In this document: one piece after another, positions 16,013-23,901 of the stretch
Numbering within the stretch: the stretch's first letter is position 1
Layout of the letters: every line of letters starts with the position of its first letter
Origin: an uncultured Oscillospiraceae bacterium
GTDB taxonomy: Bacteria > Bacillota > Clostridia > Oscillospirales > Oscillospiraceae
NCBI GenBank assembly: GCA_910585265.1
Contig: CAJUCA010000020.1
Location: 1 to 50,799, forward strand
Reading direction: 5' to 3'
DNA: 50,799 nt
Notes under the pieces: generated by a model
Databases searched by the model: none
Told to the model about the DNA's origin: nothing
The model's input: the letters and a program-made list of their open reading frames with translations, nothing else
Position numbers and translations under genes: made by a program

Positions 16013-16882
16013 ATGCGCGTCGCCATTGTGACGGACACCAACAGCGGCATCAGCGTGGCGGAGGGCCGGGAGCTGGGAGTCTTTGTACTGCCCATGCCCC
16101 TGCTGGTGGACGGACAGATCCGGTACGAGGGGGTGGATCTCACCCCGGAGGAGTTCTATGAGGCCCAGCAGGCGGGGCGGGACGTGTCCACCTCCCAGCC
16201 CTCCCCGGGGGACGTGATGGACCTGTGGGACCGGGTGCTGGAGGAGTATGACGCCCTGGTGTACATACCCATGTCCAGCGGGCTGAGCGCGTCCTGCCAG
16301 ACGGCCCTGGCCCTGGCGGAGAGCTACGACGGCCGGGTGCAGGTGGCGGATCTGCGGCGGATTTCGGTGACCCAGAAGCTGGCGGTGCTGGACGGGCTGG
16401 AGCTGGCGAAGCTGGGCCTTTCCGCCGTGGAGATCCGGGAGGAGCTGGAGCGGGTGGCCATGGACGCCATGATCTACATCGGCGTGGAGACGCTGACTTA
16501 TCTGCGGCGGGGGGGCCGGGTGACCCCGGCGGCGGCGGCCCTGGGGAGCCTGCTGAACATTAAGCCCCTGCTGAAAATCCAGGGGGAGCGGCTGGACGCC
16601 TTCGCCAAGGTGCGGGGGGTGAGGGCCTGCAAGCAACGGGCGGTGGAGGCCCTGCGGGAGAGCGTGGAGCAGTTCCAGGCCAAGGGCTGGAGCTTTGTGG
16701 TGGGCACCGCCCACACCTACCGCACCCCGGAGGAGATCCGGGACTGGCAGCGGACCTTAGAGGACAATTTCCCCGGCATACCCGCCTGCCACGGGGAGCT
16801 GGCGTTGAGTATCGGCTGTCACACCGGGCCGGGGGCCTTTGGCATGGGGCTGGTGCGGCGGGTGGAGCTGCCCAGACAATGA
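16013..16882 (+). CDS. DegV family fatty-acid-binding protein
   Basis: A 289-residue DegV (EDD fold) protein. In Firmicutes these bind a fatty acid and present it to fatty acid kinase (FakA/FakB system). The start MRVAIVTDTNSGIS, the DVSTSQPSPGD motif and YIPMSSGLSASCQTA are diagnostic and line the acyl pocket; LRRGGRVTPAAAALGSLLNIKPLLKI is the conserved C-terminal signature. The start at 16013 follows GAGGAGGG; in-frame upstream sequence is not protein-like. No FakA kinase is nearby. It is a single gene followed by a strong terminator, beyond which the mobilizable element begins. Confidence 0.92.
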   Translation: MRVAIVTDTNSGISVAEGRELGVFVLPMPLLVDGQIRYEGVDLTPEEFYEAQQAGRDVSTSQPSPGDVMDLWDRVLEEYDALVYIPMSSGLSASCQTALALAESYDGRVQVADLRRISVTQKLAVLDGLELAKLGLSAVEIREELERVAMDAMIYIGVETLTYLRRGGRVTPAAAALGSLLNIKPLLKIQGERLDAFAKVRGVRACKQRAVEALRESVEQFQAKGWSFVVGTAHTYRTPEEIRDWQRTLEDNFPGIPACHGELALSIGCHTGPGAFGMGLVRRVELPRQ

Positions 16883-16903
16883 AATTAGAGTCGTCCCTCC
16901 GGC

Positions 16904-16945
16904 GTGGGAGAGGTAACGTAAGGAAGTTACCTCTCCCACATTTTT
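16904..16945 (+). terminator. Rho-independent terminator of the degV gene
   Basis: GTGGGAGAGGTAAC (16904-16917) pairs perfectly with GTTACCTCTCCCAC (16926-16939), followed by ATTTTT. It lies 21 nt past the stop codon. Confidence 0.88.
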
Positions 16946-17003
16946 ATAGCCAGCCGAATGTGATTGAATTGCAGGGAATTTCAATATATCGGAGGACTAT
17001 ATC

Positions 17004-17372
17004 ATGGAAAAGTCACTATTTGAGCAAATGGGCGGAACTTACCGCCAAGAGGGTGACTATCTTCTGCCAAACCTCACTGTGCCGGAAAGCGCACCTATTG
17101 GTATCTGGGGTCAACGCCGGAAGCAGTATCTGTTTGAGCATAGAAACCCACTCTACACCGCCTTGCTGTTCAGCGGGAAGTTATACGCCCACCTTGCCGA
17201 CATCGACCATCAGGCGCAGGAAATGTTTTCCCAGTTGATTGAGCAGATGGCAACGCGAGAGGAAATCACCGAACAGCTAAAGGCAGAAAATCAGATGGAG
17301 TGGGTTGGAAAGATGAACAACATCCGCAATCGAGCGGAAGAAATCATTTTCAACGAGTATATATACTGTTGA
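17004..17372 (+). CDS. tnpV: Transposon-encoded protein TnpV
   Basis: A 122-residue small soluble protein of the TnpV family, known from Tn4451-type elements and of unknown function. The opening MEKSLFEQMGGTYRQEGDYL, the YLFEHRNPLYTALLFSGKL core and the MEWVGKMNNIRNRAEEI tail with a C-terminal helix are typical. GGAGG lies 8 nt before the ATG. It marks the left side of the element and runs toward the convergent M56 gene, with a bidirectional terminator between. Confidence 0.88.
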   Translation: MEKSLFEQMGGTYRQEGDYLLPNLTVPESAPIGIWGQRRKQYLFEHRNPLYTALLFSGKLYAHLADIDHQAQEMFSQLIEQMATREEITEQLKAENQMEWVGKMNNIRNRAEEIIFNEYIYC

Positions 17373-17393
17373 GAGAGCTGTGACAGATGTAAA

Positions 17394-17430
17394 ACAGGGG
17401 GCCTGGAACCGCGTGTTCCAGGCCCCCTGT
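17394..17430. terminator. Bidirectional terminator between tnpV and the M56 gene
   Basis: ACAGGGGGCCTGGAAC (17394-17409) pairs perfectly with GTTCCAGGCCCCCTGT (17415-17430), a 16-bp stem with a 5-nt loop, AAAA on the left. It serves two convergent genes. Confidence 0.8.
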
Positions 17431-17441
17431 TCCGTTATCGG

Positions 17442-19091
17442 TCAATCCTTTTCCGCATTGCTTCCGCCGGGATAGTCCACGAAGTGAACCGTCACGTTGG
17501 GGTCGTCCGGCATCTCGAAGGGAGGGATCTTGCCTCTCTCAATGTCGGAAATGATCTGCTGCCACTCCTCCGGGGTGTACTCAGGCGCTTGTGCCACGTC
17601 CCAGTCGTCCAGCGGCACGCCGTCCTTCTCTGACGTGAACACATACCCGTCAGACATCGCAACCTTGGCTGCGGCCTGGACTTTGCCTGTATCAGCCTCA
17701 ACAGGTTTACCTGTCCCACTTTCAATGTCTGCCGGGTTGTAGCTCATCATCACATTCTCGTCCCCGTCAACGGATTTCGAGTACATTATACCCTCTTTGA
17801 TCTCCTGCAAAATGCCCTCATACATAGCGATGGTCTCATCGATGATTTCCTGTGTCCACACAAACTCGCCCCGACCGCCGGTAGAGCCCGTTTCCCCAAG
17901 CATAGACTGGAGGTTTACCTTCTCCTGCTCCAGCCATGCGGCGTATTCCTCATAAGTCCACCACTCCACATTGGGAGTGGGAAAACGCCGTTCAAACTCC
18001 TCGTCTGTCATGGCCTCAAAGGTTTTCCCACCGTCAAAGCTGTAGTAGGTCTTTCCGTCCTTCGGATCGACGTAGGACATCAGCGTGCCCTCGTCGGCAG
18101 TGGTTTCCGCGTTCAGCTTCCGATCCAGATCCTCCCGAGAGGACGGGGCTGCGGACGCCGCAAAGGCGGTGGTAGCGCTTACTACCAGGGCAACGGCGAG
18201 GGCCAGTGCCAGAACAGACGCTTTTTTATACTTCATAATGGCTTCAATCCTTTCTTCGATTGCAAGTTTGCTGAAATGGTTGTAGGGGGAGAAGCACCGG
18301 CTCCGGGCTTCCTCCATATTGATTAGTGTCAGGGCGTAGGACGCCTTTTCCCTGCCGCCCAGGGTGTCCATCACACGTTCATCACAGGACAGCTCCAAAT
18401 CCCGGTTAGCCAGGACGTACATCACCCAGGCCAGGGGGTTGAACCAGTGGACGCACAGCACGGCGGCGAACACCTGCTTCGCCACGCTGTCAAAGCGCCG
18501 GATGTGGATAAATTCATGGGTGAGGATATAGGTCAAGGCGGTTTCATCGCCCCGTTCCATGTCCTCTGGGAGCAGGATCACCGGGCGCAGGACGCCATAG
18601 GTCAGCGGCGAGGACACCAAGGCAGACTGCCGCACTTCCAGCGGCCTGCGCAGCGTCCGCCCCGTCAGCCAGCGCCGGACAGCGGGGGTATCGTCCGGGG
18701 TGGCAGTACGGAACCGTCGTCTGGCCCGCACATAGGACACCGTAAAATATGCCGCCATCAGTGCCACACCAACCAGCCAGACCATAGGCATAACTTCGCT
18801 GGGGGCTATTCCAGCCGATGCAGGTGTGCCAGCGGGTATTCCCACAGCCGATGTTTCTGGAACAGATACCCCGCCCGGTGCCAGATACTCGCCCACCACC
18901 GGCAGATGCTTTGCGGGAGCAAACAGGCTGAAGGGTAGGGGGATGGTAAAGGGCAAGAGCAGCCGCAGCGCCGCCATTTCCCACAGGGCCAGGAACGCCC
19001 CTTTGGGCAGGCGGTGGAGGGCCAGCGCCCGAACCACCACGATGAACAGGATGAACGCCCCGCCGGACAAGGTCATTTGGACAAGGCTCAT
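17442..19091 (-). CDS. M56 family (BlaR1/MecR1-like) membrane metallopeptidase
   Basis: A 549-residue sensor-protease. N-terminal spans (about 7-25, 33-55, 100-118) precede a cytoplasmic gluzincin domain with zinc motif HEFIH (192-196) and the downstream DLELSCDERV glutamate. A further span near 290-310 leads to an external C-terminal domain of about 235 residues. That domain is rich in Asp/Glu/Tyr and does not resemble the penicillin-binding sensor of BlaR1, so the ligand is unlikely to be a beta-lactam. It overlaps the blaI-like gene by 4 bp (ATGA). By analogy, ligand binding activates the protease, which inactivates the repressor. Carried as cargo in the mobilizable element. Confidence 0.88.
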   Translation of the reverse strand: MSLVQMTLSGGAFILFIVVVRALALHRLPKGAFLALWEMAALRLLLPFTIPLPFSLFAPAKHLPVVGEYLAPGGVSVPETSAVGIPAGTPASAGIAPSEVMPMVWLVGVALMAAYFTVSYVRARRRFRTATPDDTPAVRRWLTGRTLRRPLEVRQSALVSSPLTYGVLRPVILLPEDMERGDETALTYILTHEFIHIRRFDSVAKQVFAAVLCVHWFNPLAWVMYVLANRDLELSCDERVMDTLGGREKASYALTLINMEEARSRCFSPYNHFSKLAIEERIEAIMKYKKASVLALALAVALVVSATTAFAASAAPSSREDLDRKLNAETTADEGTLMSYVDPKDGKTYYSFDGGKTFEAMTDEEFERRFPTPNVEWWTYEEYAAWLEQEKVNLQSMLGETGSTGGRGEFVWTQEIIDETIAMYEGILQEIKEGIMYSKSVDGDENVMMSYNPADIESGTGKPVEADTGKVQAAAKVAMSDGYVFTSEKDGVPLDDWDVAQAPEYTPEEWQQIISDIERGKIPPFEMPDDPNVTVHFVDYPGGSNAEKD

Positions 19092-19465
19092 TCGCTTTCC
19101 TCCTGGGCTTGCAGCTCCGAGACCATACGCCGCAGATTGTCGATCTGGGCCTTTGACAGCTTCTGATGGCCCAGCAGGGACGCAAACAGCAGGTCGGGGG
19201 AGCTGTCAAACAGCTTGTGAAGCAGTTCCTCGGTTTCCGCTGCCTGTACCACATCCCTGGCAATCAGGGCGTGGCACAAGAAATTTGGCTCCCTGCGCTC
19301 AATAGCACCCTTGGCGATACACTTTTTGATGACGGTATAGGTGGTATTCATATTCCAGCCGGTACTTTCTTTGAGTATATCTGAAATTTGTTTTGCTGGC
19401 ATATCCCCTTCTTTCCACAGCACATCCATGACTTTCAGCTCCGAGTCAAAGAGCTTGACTGCCAT
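19088..19465 (-). CDS. BlaI/MecI/CopY family transcriptional repressor
   Basis: A 125-residue winged-helix repressor. The N-terminal part (LFDSELKVMDVLWKEG, then MNTTYTVIKKCIAKGAIER) is the DNA-binding domain with recognition helix NTTYTVIKKC; the C-terminal helices dimerise and contain the usual proteolysis-linked region. The start at 19465 is chosen because AAGGGAA lies 9 nt upstream; a GTG 9 nt earlier would overlap that site. First gene of the operon with the M56 sensor. An 18-bp palindrome just upstream is the likely operator, so it should repress itself. Confidence 0.92.
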   Translation of the reverse strand: MAVKLFDSELKVMDVLWKEGDMPAKQISDILKESTGWNMNTTYTVIKKCIAKGAIERREPNFLCHALIARDVVQAAETEELLHKLFDSSPDLLFASLLGHQKLSKAQIDNLRRMVSELQAQEESE

Positions 19466-19482
19466 TTCAATCACTTCCCTTC

Positions 19483-19538
19483 AAACTATTGCAATAGTTT
19501 ACATTGCATACACTATCACAGTCGTGTGGATTTGTCAA
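19483..19538 (-). promoter_or_regulatory. Promoter and palindromic operator of the element-borne blaI/M56 operon
   Basis: On the minus strand TTGACA (19533-19538), 17-bp spacer, TAGTGT (19510-19515) with TGA before it as an extended -10. Immediately downstream lies a perfect 18-bp palindrome, AAACTATTGCAATAGTTT (19483-19500), in the expected position for a BlaI-type roadblock operator between start point and ribosome site. The motif differs from the CTACA-n-TGTAG operators of the second BlaI pair at 23456-23503. Confidence 0.7.
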
Positions 19539-19603
19539 CACGATTCCAGTAGTTTATAAAAAGTTCAAATTTGACGGAACGAAAAAATTTTTTGAAAGTT
19601 GCA

Positions 19604-19633
19604 TTGACAAACATCAATTCCATGTGGTATTCT
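19604..19633 (+). promoter_or_regulatory. Promoter of the structured leader before the relaxase gene
   Basis: TTGACA (19604-19609), 18-bp spacer, TATTCT (19628-19633). It faces away from the blaI promoter. Its predicted start near 19640 falls at the first hairpin of the leader. Confidence 0.7.
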
Positions 19634-19637
19634 ACAA

Positions 19638-19780
19638 CACTCCCTTGCGGGAGTGCCAACTGAATAGGCCAATCTGATTAGTACAGATAAAGCCGGTTAC
19701 ATACACAAACCAAAACGAACACCAGCGGGGCGGGGCCGTCCTGCTGGTGTGGTTGTGTATGCAACCGGCTTCTTTTTTCC
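19638..19780 (+). ncRNA. Structured leader or small RNA with a long terminal hairpin
   Basis: Starts with a CACTCCC/GGGAGTG hairpin (19638-19655). A long stem then follows: AAGCCGGTT (19690-19698) with AACCGGCTT (19763-19771), ATACACAA (19701-19708) with TTGTGTAT (19753-19760), and CACCAGC (19720-19726) with GCTGGTG (19743-19749), ending in TTCTTTTTT. A dedicated promoter plus this terminator would give a discrete RNA of about 140 nt, or an attenuator controlling the mob operon 280 bp downstream. I do not recognise the family. Confidence 0.6.
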
Positions 19781-19985
19781 CTGAAACAACTGAATGACCG
19801 TCTGAATGGGATACTCCGCCAAGACCTCCACCATTGGGAGCGAGCGAGACAACGCCGCTGATGCTGTCAGGGGCAGGAACACCGTTCGGGGAACACGGCA
19901 ATGGGGGAGCTGTCCGCAGACGGCGGGGGCAAGGCCCCCATCCCCCTCGGAGAGCCCACTGACATCTTTCCAGCCCGGAGGGCTG

Positions 19986-20026
19986 AAAGTGTCATAGTGG
20001 GTTAGATACTTTGAAAAAGTATCTAA
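19986..20026 (+). other. Candidate oriT of the MobV relaxase
   Basis: Directly upstream of the relaxase gene. AAAGTGTC (19986-19993) can pair (one G-U) with GATACTTT (20005-20012) around TAGTGGGTTA, and a competing perfect stem forms between TTAGATACTTT (20002-20012) and AAAGTATCTAA (20016-20026) with a 3-nt loop. Alternative hairpins around a TAGTG-G/TTA core are the layout of the pMV158 oriT, whose nick is in TAGTGTG/TTA. By analogy the nick would lie between 20001 and 20002. Confidence 0.6.
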
Positions 20027-20062
20027 TGAGAACGGCGCGGGTCGCGCGGAACGGAGGTTCAG

Positions 20063-21322
20063 ATGGAAAAAACGAATTTCACCGTGGCGAGGGTCGCCAC
20101 CCATACCAGAGCGGGCGTGGGCAAGTGCGAACGCCACAACGAGCGGAAAAACGAGAGCTACGGCAATATAAACGTGGATTTGGAGCGCACCCCCATGAAC
20201 ATCCACTTCAAGGCTTGCGGTGAGTTGACCTACAACGAAACGCTGGACAGACTGGTGGCGGATGGGTCAGTGTCTCTACGTGGGCTGAAAGAGAACGCCA
20301 AAGTCTATGACGAGATGATTTTGGACGTGAACACGGATTACTTTGAGCAGCACGGCGGCTACAAATTCGCCAAGGAGTTCTACGGGGAAGCCTACCGCTT
20401 CGCCTGCAAGCTGTACGGGGAGAGGAACATCCTCTCCGCCGTTATGCACGCCGATGAAATCAATCTGGCCCTGACGGAGAAATACGGATACCCCGTCTAC
20501 CACTACCACCTCCACATTGTAGCACTCCCGGTGGTGGAAAAGCAAGTGCTGTGGTCAAAACGGTGCAAGGACAAGGCGCTGGTGGGGACGGTTAAGGAAA
20601 CTATCCAGCAGGTCAGTCATTCCAAGAAATGGAAGTACCAGCGGGCAGTGGATGGGCAGGGTAAGCCCGCCATTGACGATAAGGGCAGGCCAAAGTACAT
20701 CCCCTCATACAGCATTTTGCAGGACGAATTTTGCCGCCATATGCGGGAGGCGGGCTTCACCGATTTTGTCCGTGGGGAGCGTGGCAGCACAGCGGATAAC
20801 CTGTCCTGTCTGGAACATCAAATCAAGCAGGATAAGGCCCGGCTGAAAGAAATCCAGGAGAAAGTACGGGTCGAGGAAAGCAAACTCGCCGTAATCCGGC
20901 CAGTCAATAAGACCCATTCCGAAATTGATGAGATGGGCAAGAAAACGCTGACCGGCAAGGTCACGGTGTCCCAGGCCGACTTTGACACCCTCACCCAGCT
21001 TGCCAAGGAGGGTGTTTCTGGGCGGGGACAACTTAACCGGCTGAAAGAGGAAAATCAGCAGCTCTATTCCCGGATATGGAGTTTACAAAGTAGTTTGAAC
21101 CGGCTTCAAGGGCAGTTCAACGAGCTGGCGGAGCGGTGCCGACCCTATCTGGAAGCGGTCAAGGCCATGCCGGAACGGGTCAAGGATTTTCTGGACAGCG
21201 TTTTGGCCCCGCTTCGTAAGCGGGAAGAAAATCAGGGCCAGTCTATTATGTACGTAAAGGATAAATCAGGGAAAACAGGGGTGATATTCGATGAATATTG
21301 TTTTAGAGCTGACAGAACGTGA
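20063..21322 (+). CDS. MobV-family relaxase (Mob/Pre, TnpZ-like)
   Basis: A 419-residue relaxase that nicks oriT and stays bound to the transferred strand, allowing mobilization by a co-resident conjugative element. Residues 1-240 form the Mob_Pre domain: ARVATHTRAGVGKCERHNER opening motif, MHADE (128-132) and the histidine motif HYHLH (147-151), which provide the catalytic and metal-binding residues. Residues 255-390 are coiled coil. GGAGG lies 6 nt before the ATG, and the oriT-like site is 37 bp upstream. The tnpW-like gene overlaps its 3' end by 32 bp. It corresponds to tnpZ of Tn4451. Confidence 0.92.
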   Translation: MEKTNFTVARVATHTRAGVGKCERHNERKNESYGNINVDLERTPMNIHFKACGELTYNETLDRLVADGSVSLRGLKENAKVYDEMILDVNTDYFEQHGGYKFAKEFYGEAYRFACKLYGERNILSAVMHADEINLALTEKYGYPVYHYHLHIVALPVVEKQVLWSKRCKDKALVGTVKETIQQVSHSKKWKYQRAVDGQGKPAIDDKGRPKYIPSYSILQDEFCRHMREAGFTDFVRGERGSTADNLSCLEHQIKQDKARLKEIQEKVRVEESKLAVIRPVNKTHSEIDEMGKKTLTGKVTVSQADFDTLTQLAKEGVSGRGQLNRLKEENQQLYSRIWSLQSSLNRLQGQFNELAERCRPYLEAVKAMPERVKDFLDSVLAPLRKREENQGQSIMYVKDKSGKTGVIFDEYCFRADRT

Positions 21323-21560
21323 GCAGGAAATTTTTGATGAAGCGATGGAGCGGGTAGATGAAACAGCGGCTTTCCTCGCCGGTATATCCCATGCGGAACG
21401 GTTAAACTGGCTGAAAGAACATCAATACAGCCACCCCATCAGCTTTGAGCGGGAGATCGGCGGCACTATTTACACCGTCAATGCCCATTTCAGCGAGAGC
21501 GCCACCGAAACCACTGAGGGAAAAGTAAATCGCATCCTTGCCCAAAATATCACACGTTAA
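21291..21560 (+). CDS. tnpW: Transposon-encoded protein TnpW-like
   Basis: An 89-residue small protein. Its second half, IGGTIYTVNAHFSESATETT followed by a short basic helix, matches the TnpW family of Tn4451-type elements (typically an Ile-Gly-Tyr-Val-Phe strand followed by GxET and a terminal helix). The N-terminal 50 residues are an acidic helix. Function unknown. It starts within the 3' end of the relaxase gene behind AGGGGTG and ends 83 bp before the recombinase gene, so it is probably translationally coupled. Confidence 0.72.
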   Translation: MNIVLELTEREQEIFDEAMERVDETAAFLAGISHAERLNWLKEHQYSHPISFEREIGGTIYTVNAHFSESATETTEGKVNRILAQNITR

Positions 21561-21643
21561 AGTGTTGAAGTTTTGCGCCGGGTGTGGTATGATAAAGCCA
21601 CCTTGCAATTCATATCACATCCGGCTGCGGAAAGGAGCATATT

Positions 21644-23326
21644 TTGAAGAAAAAGCAGCCAAATAATCAGAGAATTACTGTTCTCTATGCCAGATTATCC
21701 CGTGACGATGAAAAAGAGGGTATCTCGGGCAGCATCCAAAATCAAAAGGCTATCCTGGAGAAGTTCGCCGCAGACAACCACCTGCCTAATCCCCGATTCA
21801 TGTTTGATGACGGGTACTCCGGGGTTACGTTCACCCGTCCGGCCTTCATGGAAATCATGGATTTGGCCGAGCAAGGGCTTGTGGCAAATCTTGTTGTGAA
21901 AGACCACTCAAGGCTGGGCCGTAACCGCCTTGTGGTGGGCCAGCTTCTGGAGGAAGATTTTGTCCGGCTGAACGTGCGCTACATCGCCATCATGGACAAT
22001 ATCGACACCGCCAACGGGGTCAGCGATATTGTTCCGATGCAAGACCTTTTCAATGAATGGCATGCGAAAAATACCAGCGACAAGGTACGCCGTGTCATGC
22101 AGAGCCGGGGCAACGCCGGGATTCCACTCACCACCAACCCGCCCTATGGCTACACGAAAGCGCCGGAGGATAAGAACAGGTGGATCGTGGACGAGCCAGC
22201 GGCGGTAATCGTCAGGCGGATATTCCAGATGTGCGTTAGCGGCCTGGGGCCTACCCAAATCGCAAAAAAACTCAAAGCGGAGCAGGTGCCTACGCCGACC
22301 GAGTATTGGCGCAGTATCGGCAAGAAGTGCGGCCCCGGCACAGAGCGGCCATACAACTGGTGCTCCCACACGGTGGCAGAGATTTTAGACCGCCAGGAAT
22401 ATATAGGCGATACAGTGAATTTTCGTTCTTTCAGCCAGTCCTTTAAGCAGAAGAAACGGCTGGACAAGCCCCAGGAGGAATGGAAAATCTTCCCAGATGC
22501 CCATCCGGCCATCGTTGACAGGGAAACCTTTGCCCTCGTTCAAAACCTCCGACAGCACCGCCGCAGACCCACAAGGACAGGCGTTGTGAGTATGTTCTCC
22601 GGGCTTCTCTACTGCGCCGACTGTGGGAGCAAGCTGGGATATAGCGCCACCAACAACTACAAGCGGGAGCAGGCGTTTTTCTTCTGTTCCGCCTACCGTG
22701 GCAATTCCGATGTCTGCTCCGCCCACTTCATCCGAGAGAAAGTGGTTGGAGAGTTAGTGTTAGAGGGGCTTCAAAGACTGTTGTGGTACATCCAGGTCTA
22801 TGAAAAGCGCTTTGCCCAGGAGCAGATGGAGCGGTTTGGCCTGCAAGAGAAAAAGGCGCTGACCGCCAAGCGCCGGGAGTTGGACAAAGCTAAAATTCGG
22901 GTTGTGGAAATCGACCAGCTTATCCAGAAAAGCTACGAGGATATGACCAAGGGCCTGCTGTCCGAGGAACGGTTCGCCACGCTAACAGTATCGCTGGAAA
23001 CTGAGCAGAAGCAGTTGAAAGCGGCTATCCCGGAGATGGAAGCCCGTCTGGACGCTACTACGGATAAGACCGCTGATTTGCAACGGTTCATTGAGCGGGC
23101 CAGACAGGTGACAAGGCTGACGGAGCTGACGCCTGAAATTGTCCACGAGTTCATTGACAAAATCGTGGTGTCCAAGTCGGAAAAGGTGGACGGAAAGCGG
23201 TATCAGCGGGTGGACATTCACTACAACACCATTGGCCTGTGGGCAGCGCCAGAGCCGGAAACGCTGGAACGGGAATATCTGGCCTACTATAATTCCATGC
23301 AGAAGCGCAAGGAAAAGACAGCGTAG
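21644..23326 (+). CDS. Large serine recombinase (TnpX-like)
   Basis: A 560-residue site-specific recombinase that excises and inserts the element. Catalytic domain 1-150 has the nucleophile Ser19 in LYARLSRDDE and the arginine motif VVKDHSRLGRNRL. The recombinase domain spans about 165-300. A zinc ribbon (Cys324, Cys327, Cys348, Cys358) is followed by a coiled coil (370-480) and the DUF4368-type C-terminus. The start is TTG at 21644, set by AAAGGAG 6 nt upstream and the N-terminal fit. It is shorter than Tn4451 TnpX (about 700 residues) but has all usual domains and appears intact. It occupies the right end of the element. Confidence 0.92.
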   Translation: MKKKQPNNQRITVLYARLSRDDEKEGISGSIQNQKAILEKFAADNHLPNPRFMFDDGYSGVTFTRPAFMEIMDLAEQGLVANLVVKDHSRLGRNRLVVGQLLEEDFVRLNVRYIAIMDNIDTANGVSDIVPMQDLFNEWHAKNTSDKVRRVMQSRGNAGIPLTTNPPYGYTKAPEDKNRWIVDEPAAVIVRRIFQMCVSGLGPTQIAKKLKAEQVPTPTEYWRSIGKKCGPGTERPYNWCSHTVAEILDRQEYIGDTVNFRSFSQSFKQKKRLDKPQEEWKIFPDAHPAIVDRETFALVQNLRQHRRRPTRTGVVSMFSGLLYCADCGSKLGYSATNNYKREQAFFFCSAYRGNSDVCSAHFIREKVVGELVLEGLQRLLWYIQVYEKRFAQEQMERFGLQEKKALTAKRRELDKAKIRVVEIDQLIQKSYEDMTKGLLSEERFATLTVSLETEQKQLKAAIPEMEARLDATTDKTADLQRFIERARQVTRLTELTPEIVHEFIDKIVVSKSEKVDGKRYQRVDIHYNTIGLWAAPEPETLEREYLAYYNSMQKRKEKTA

Positions 23327-23376
23327 CCGAAACTACGCCGTCCTAATCGAACGATTTCCACTTACCGGCACCCGTC

Positions 23377-23410
23377 CACGGGGCAACTTCCTTATGGGAG
23401 TTGCCCCGTG
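23377..23410 (+). terminator. Hairpin terminator after the recombinase gene
   Basis: CACGGGGCAACT (23377-23388) pairs perfectly with AGTTGCCCCGTG (23399-23410). A T-rich run follows 14 nt later rather than directly. It probably marks the right border region of the mobile element. Confidence 0.6.
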
Positions 23411-23455
23411 TCCGGGGGGACGATTTTTTGTTTCCAGATTGTAACGATTATTTGG

Positions 23456-23503
23456 TTGACAATGTAGACCAATCGTGTTATGATAGGGCTACAATGTAGA
23501 CCA
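23456..23503 (+). promoter_or_regulatory. Promoter with two BlaI-type operators
   Basis: TTGACA (23456-23461), 17-bp spacer, TATGAT (23479-23484) with TGT before it. ACAATGTAGACCAA occurs twice, once overlapping the -35 (from 23459) and once at the start point (from 23490). The second copy forms CTACA-A-TGTAG, the classical BlaI/MecI half-site arrangement. The repressor encoded at 23518 should therefore shut off its own operon. Confidence 0.8.
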
Positions 23504-23517
23504 AGGAGGAATGGATC

Positions 23518-23901
23518 GTGGACGAGTTGAAATTGAATGCCAGCGAGTGGAATGTGCTGAACTGCCTGTGGGCGGACAGCCCCCGCACGGTGATGCAGCT
23601 GGTGGCGGAGCTGGAGCGGTCGGTGGGCTGGGCCAAGAGCACCACCATCACCACCCTGCGCCGGATGGAGGAAAAGGGCCTGGTGCGGGCGGAGCAGTCG
23701 GGCCGGGGCAAGTCCTACACCCCCGCCGTGGAGCGGGAGCAGGCCGCCACCGCCGAAACCCGCAGCTTCCTGGACCGGGTGTACCAGGGCAGCGTGGGCC
23801 TGATGATGAGCGCGATGGCAAAGCGGCAGGAGCTGTCCGCCGGAGAGGTGGCCCAGCTCCGGGCCATCCTGGACCAGCTTGACGGGGAGGGACGGAAATG
23901 A
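23518..23901 (+). CDS. BlaI/MecI/CopY family transcriptional repressor (second copy)
   Basis: A 127-residue winged-helix repressor (LNASEWNVLNCLW opening, KSTTITTLRRMEEKGLV recognition helix, GRGKSYTPAVE wing, C-terminal dimerisation helices with LDRVYQGS). The start is GTG at 23518, 8 nt after AAGGAGG. It overlaps the downstream M56 gene by 4 bp (ATGA). Its GC content matches the chromosome, unlike the element-borne copy at 19088, so it is likely resident. Two promoter-embedded operators indicate autoregulation. Confidence 0.92.
   Translation: MDELKLNASEWNVLNCLWADSPRTVMQLVAELERSVGWAKSTTITTLRRMEEKGLVRAEQSGRGKSYTPAVEREQAATAETRSFLDRVYQGSVGLMMSAMAKRQELSAGEVAQLRAILDQLDGEGRK

Larger units (their letters stand above)
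16946..23455. mobile_element. Tn4451-type integrative mobilizable element (boundaries approximate)
   Basis: A lower-GC block bounded by resident high-GC genes and holding tnpV, a MobV relaxase gene with an oriT-like site, tnpW and a large serine recombinase gene, the gene set of Tn4451/Tn4453 (tnpX, tnpV, tnpZ, tnpW). The cargo is a divergent BlaI/M56 pair. No antibiotic-inactivating enzyme is seen. Such elements excise as circles via the serine recombinase at GA dinucleotide cores and are mobilized in trans. I could not identify the exact attL/attR; the left end should lie in 16946-17003 and the right end in 23327-23455. Confidence 0.75.

Noticed and set aside
17442..19091. Reading the element-borne M56 protein as a beta-lactam sensor (BlaR1 proper)
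   Set aside because: Its external domain lacks the penicillin-binding STxK/SxN/KTG pattern and no beta-lactamase or PBP2a gene is nearby.
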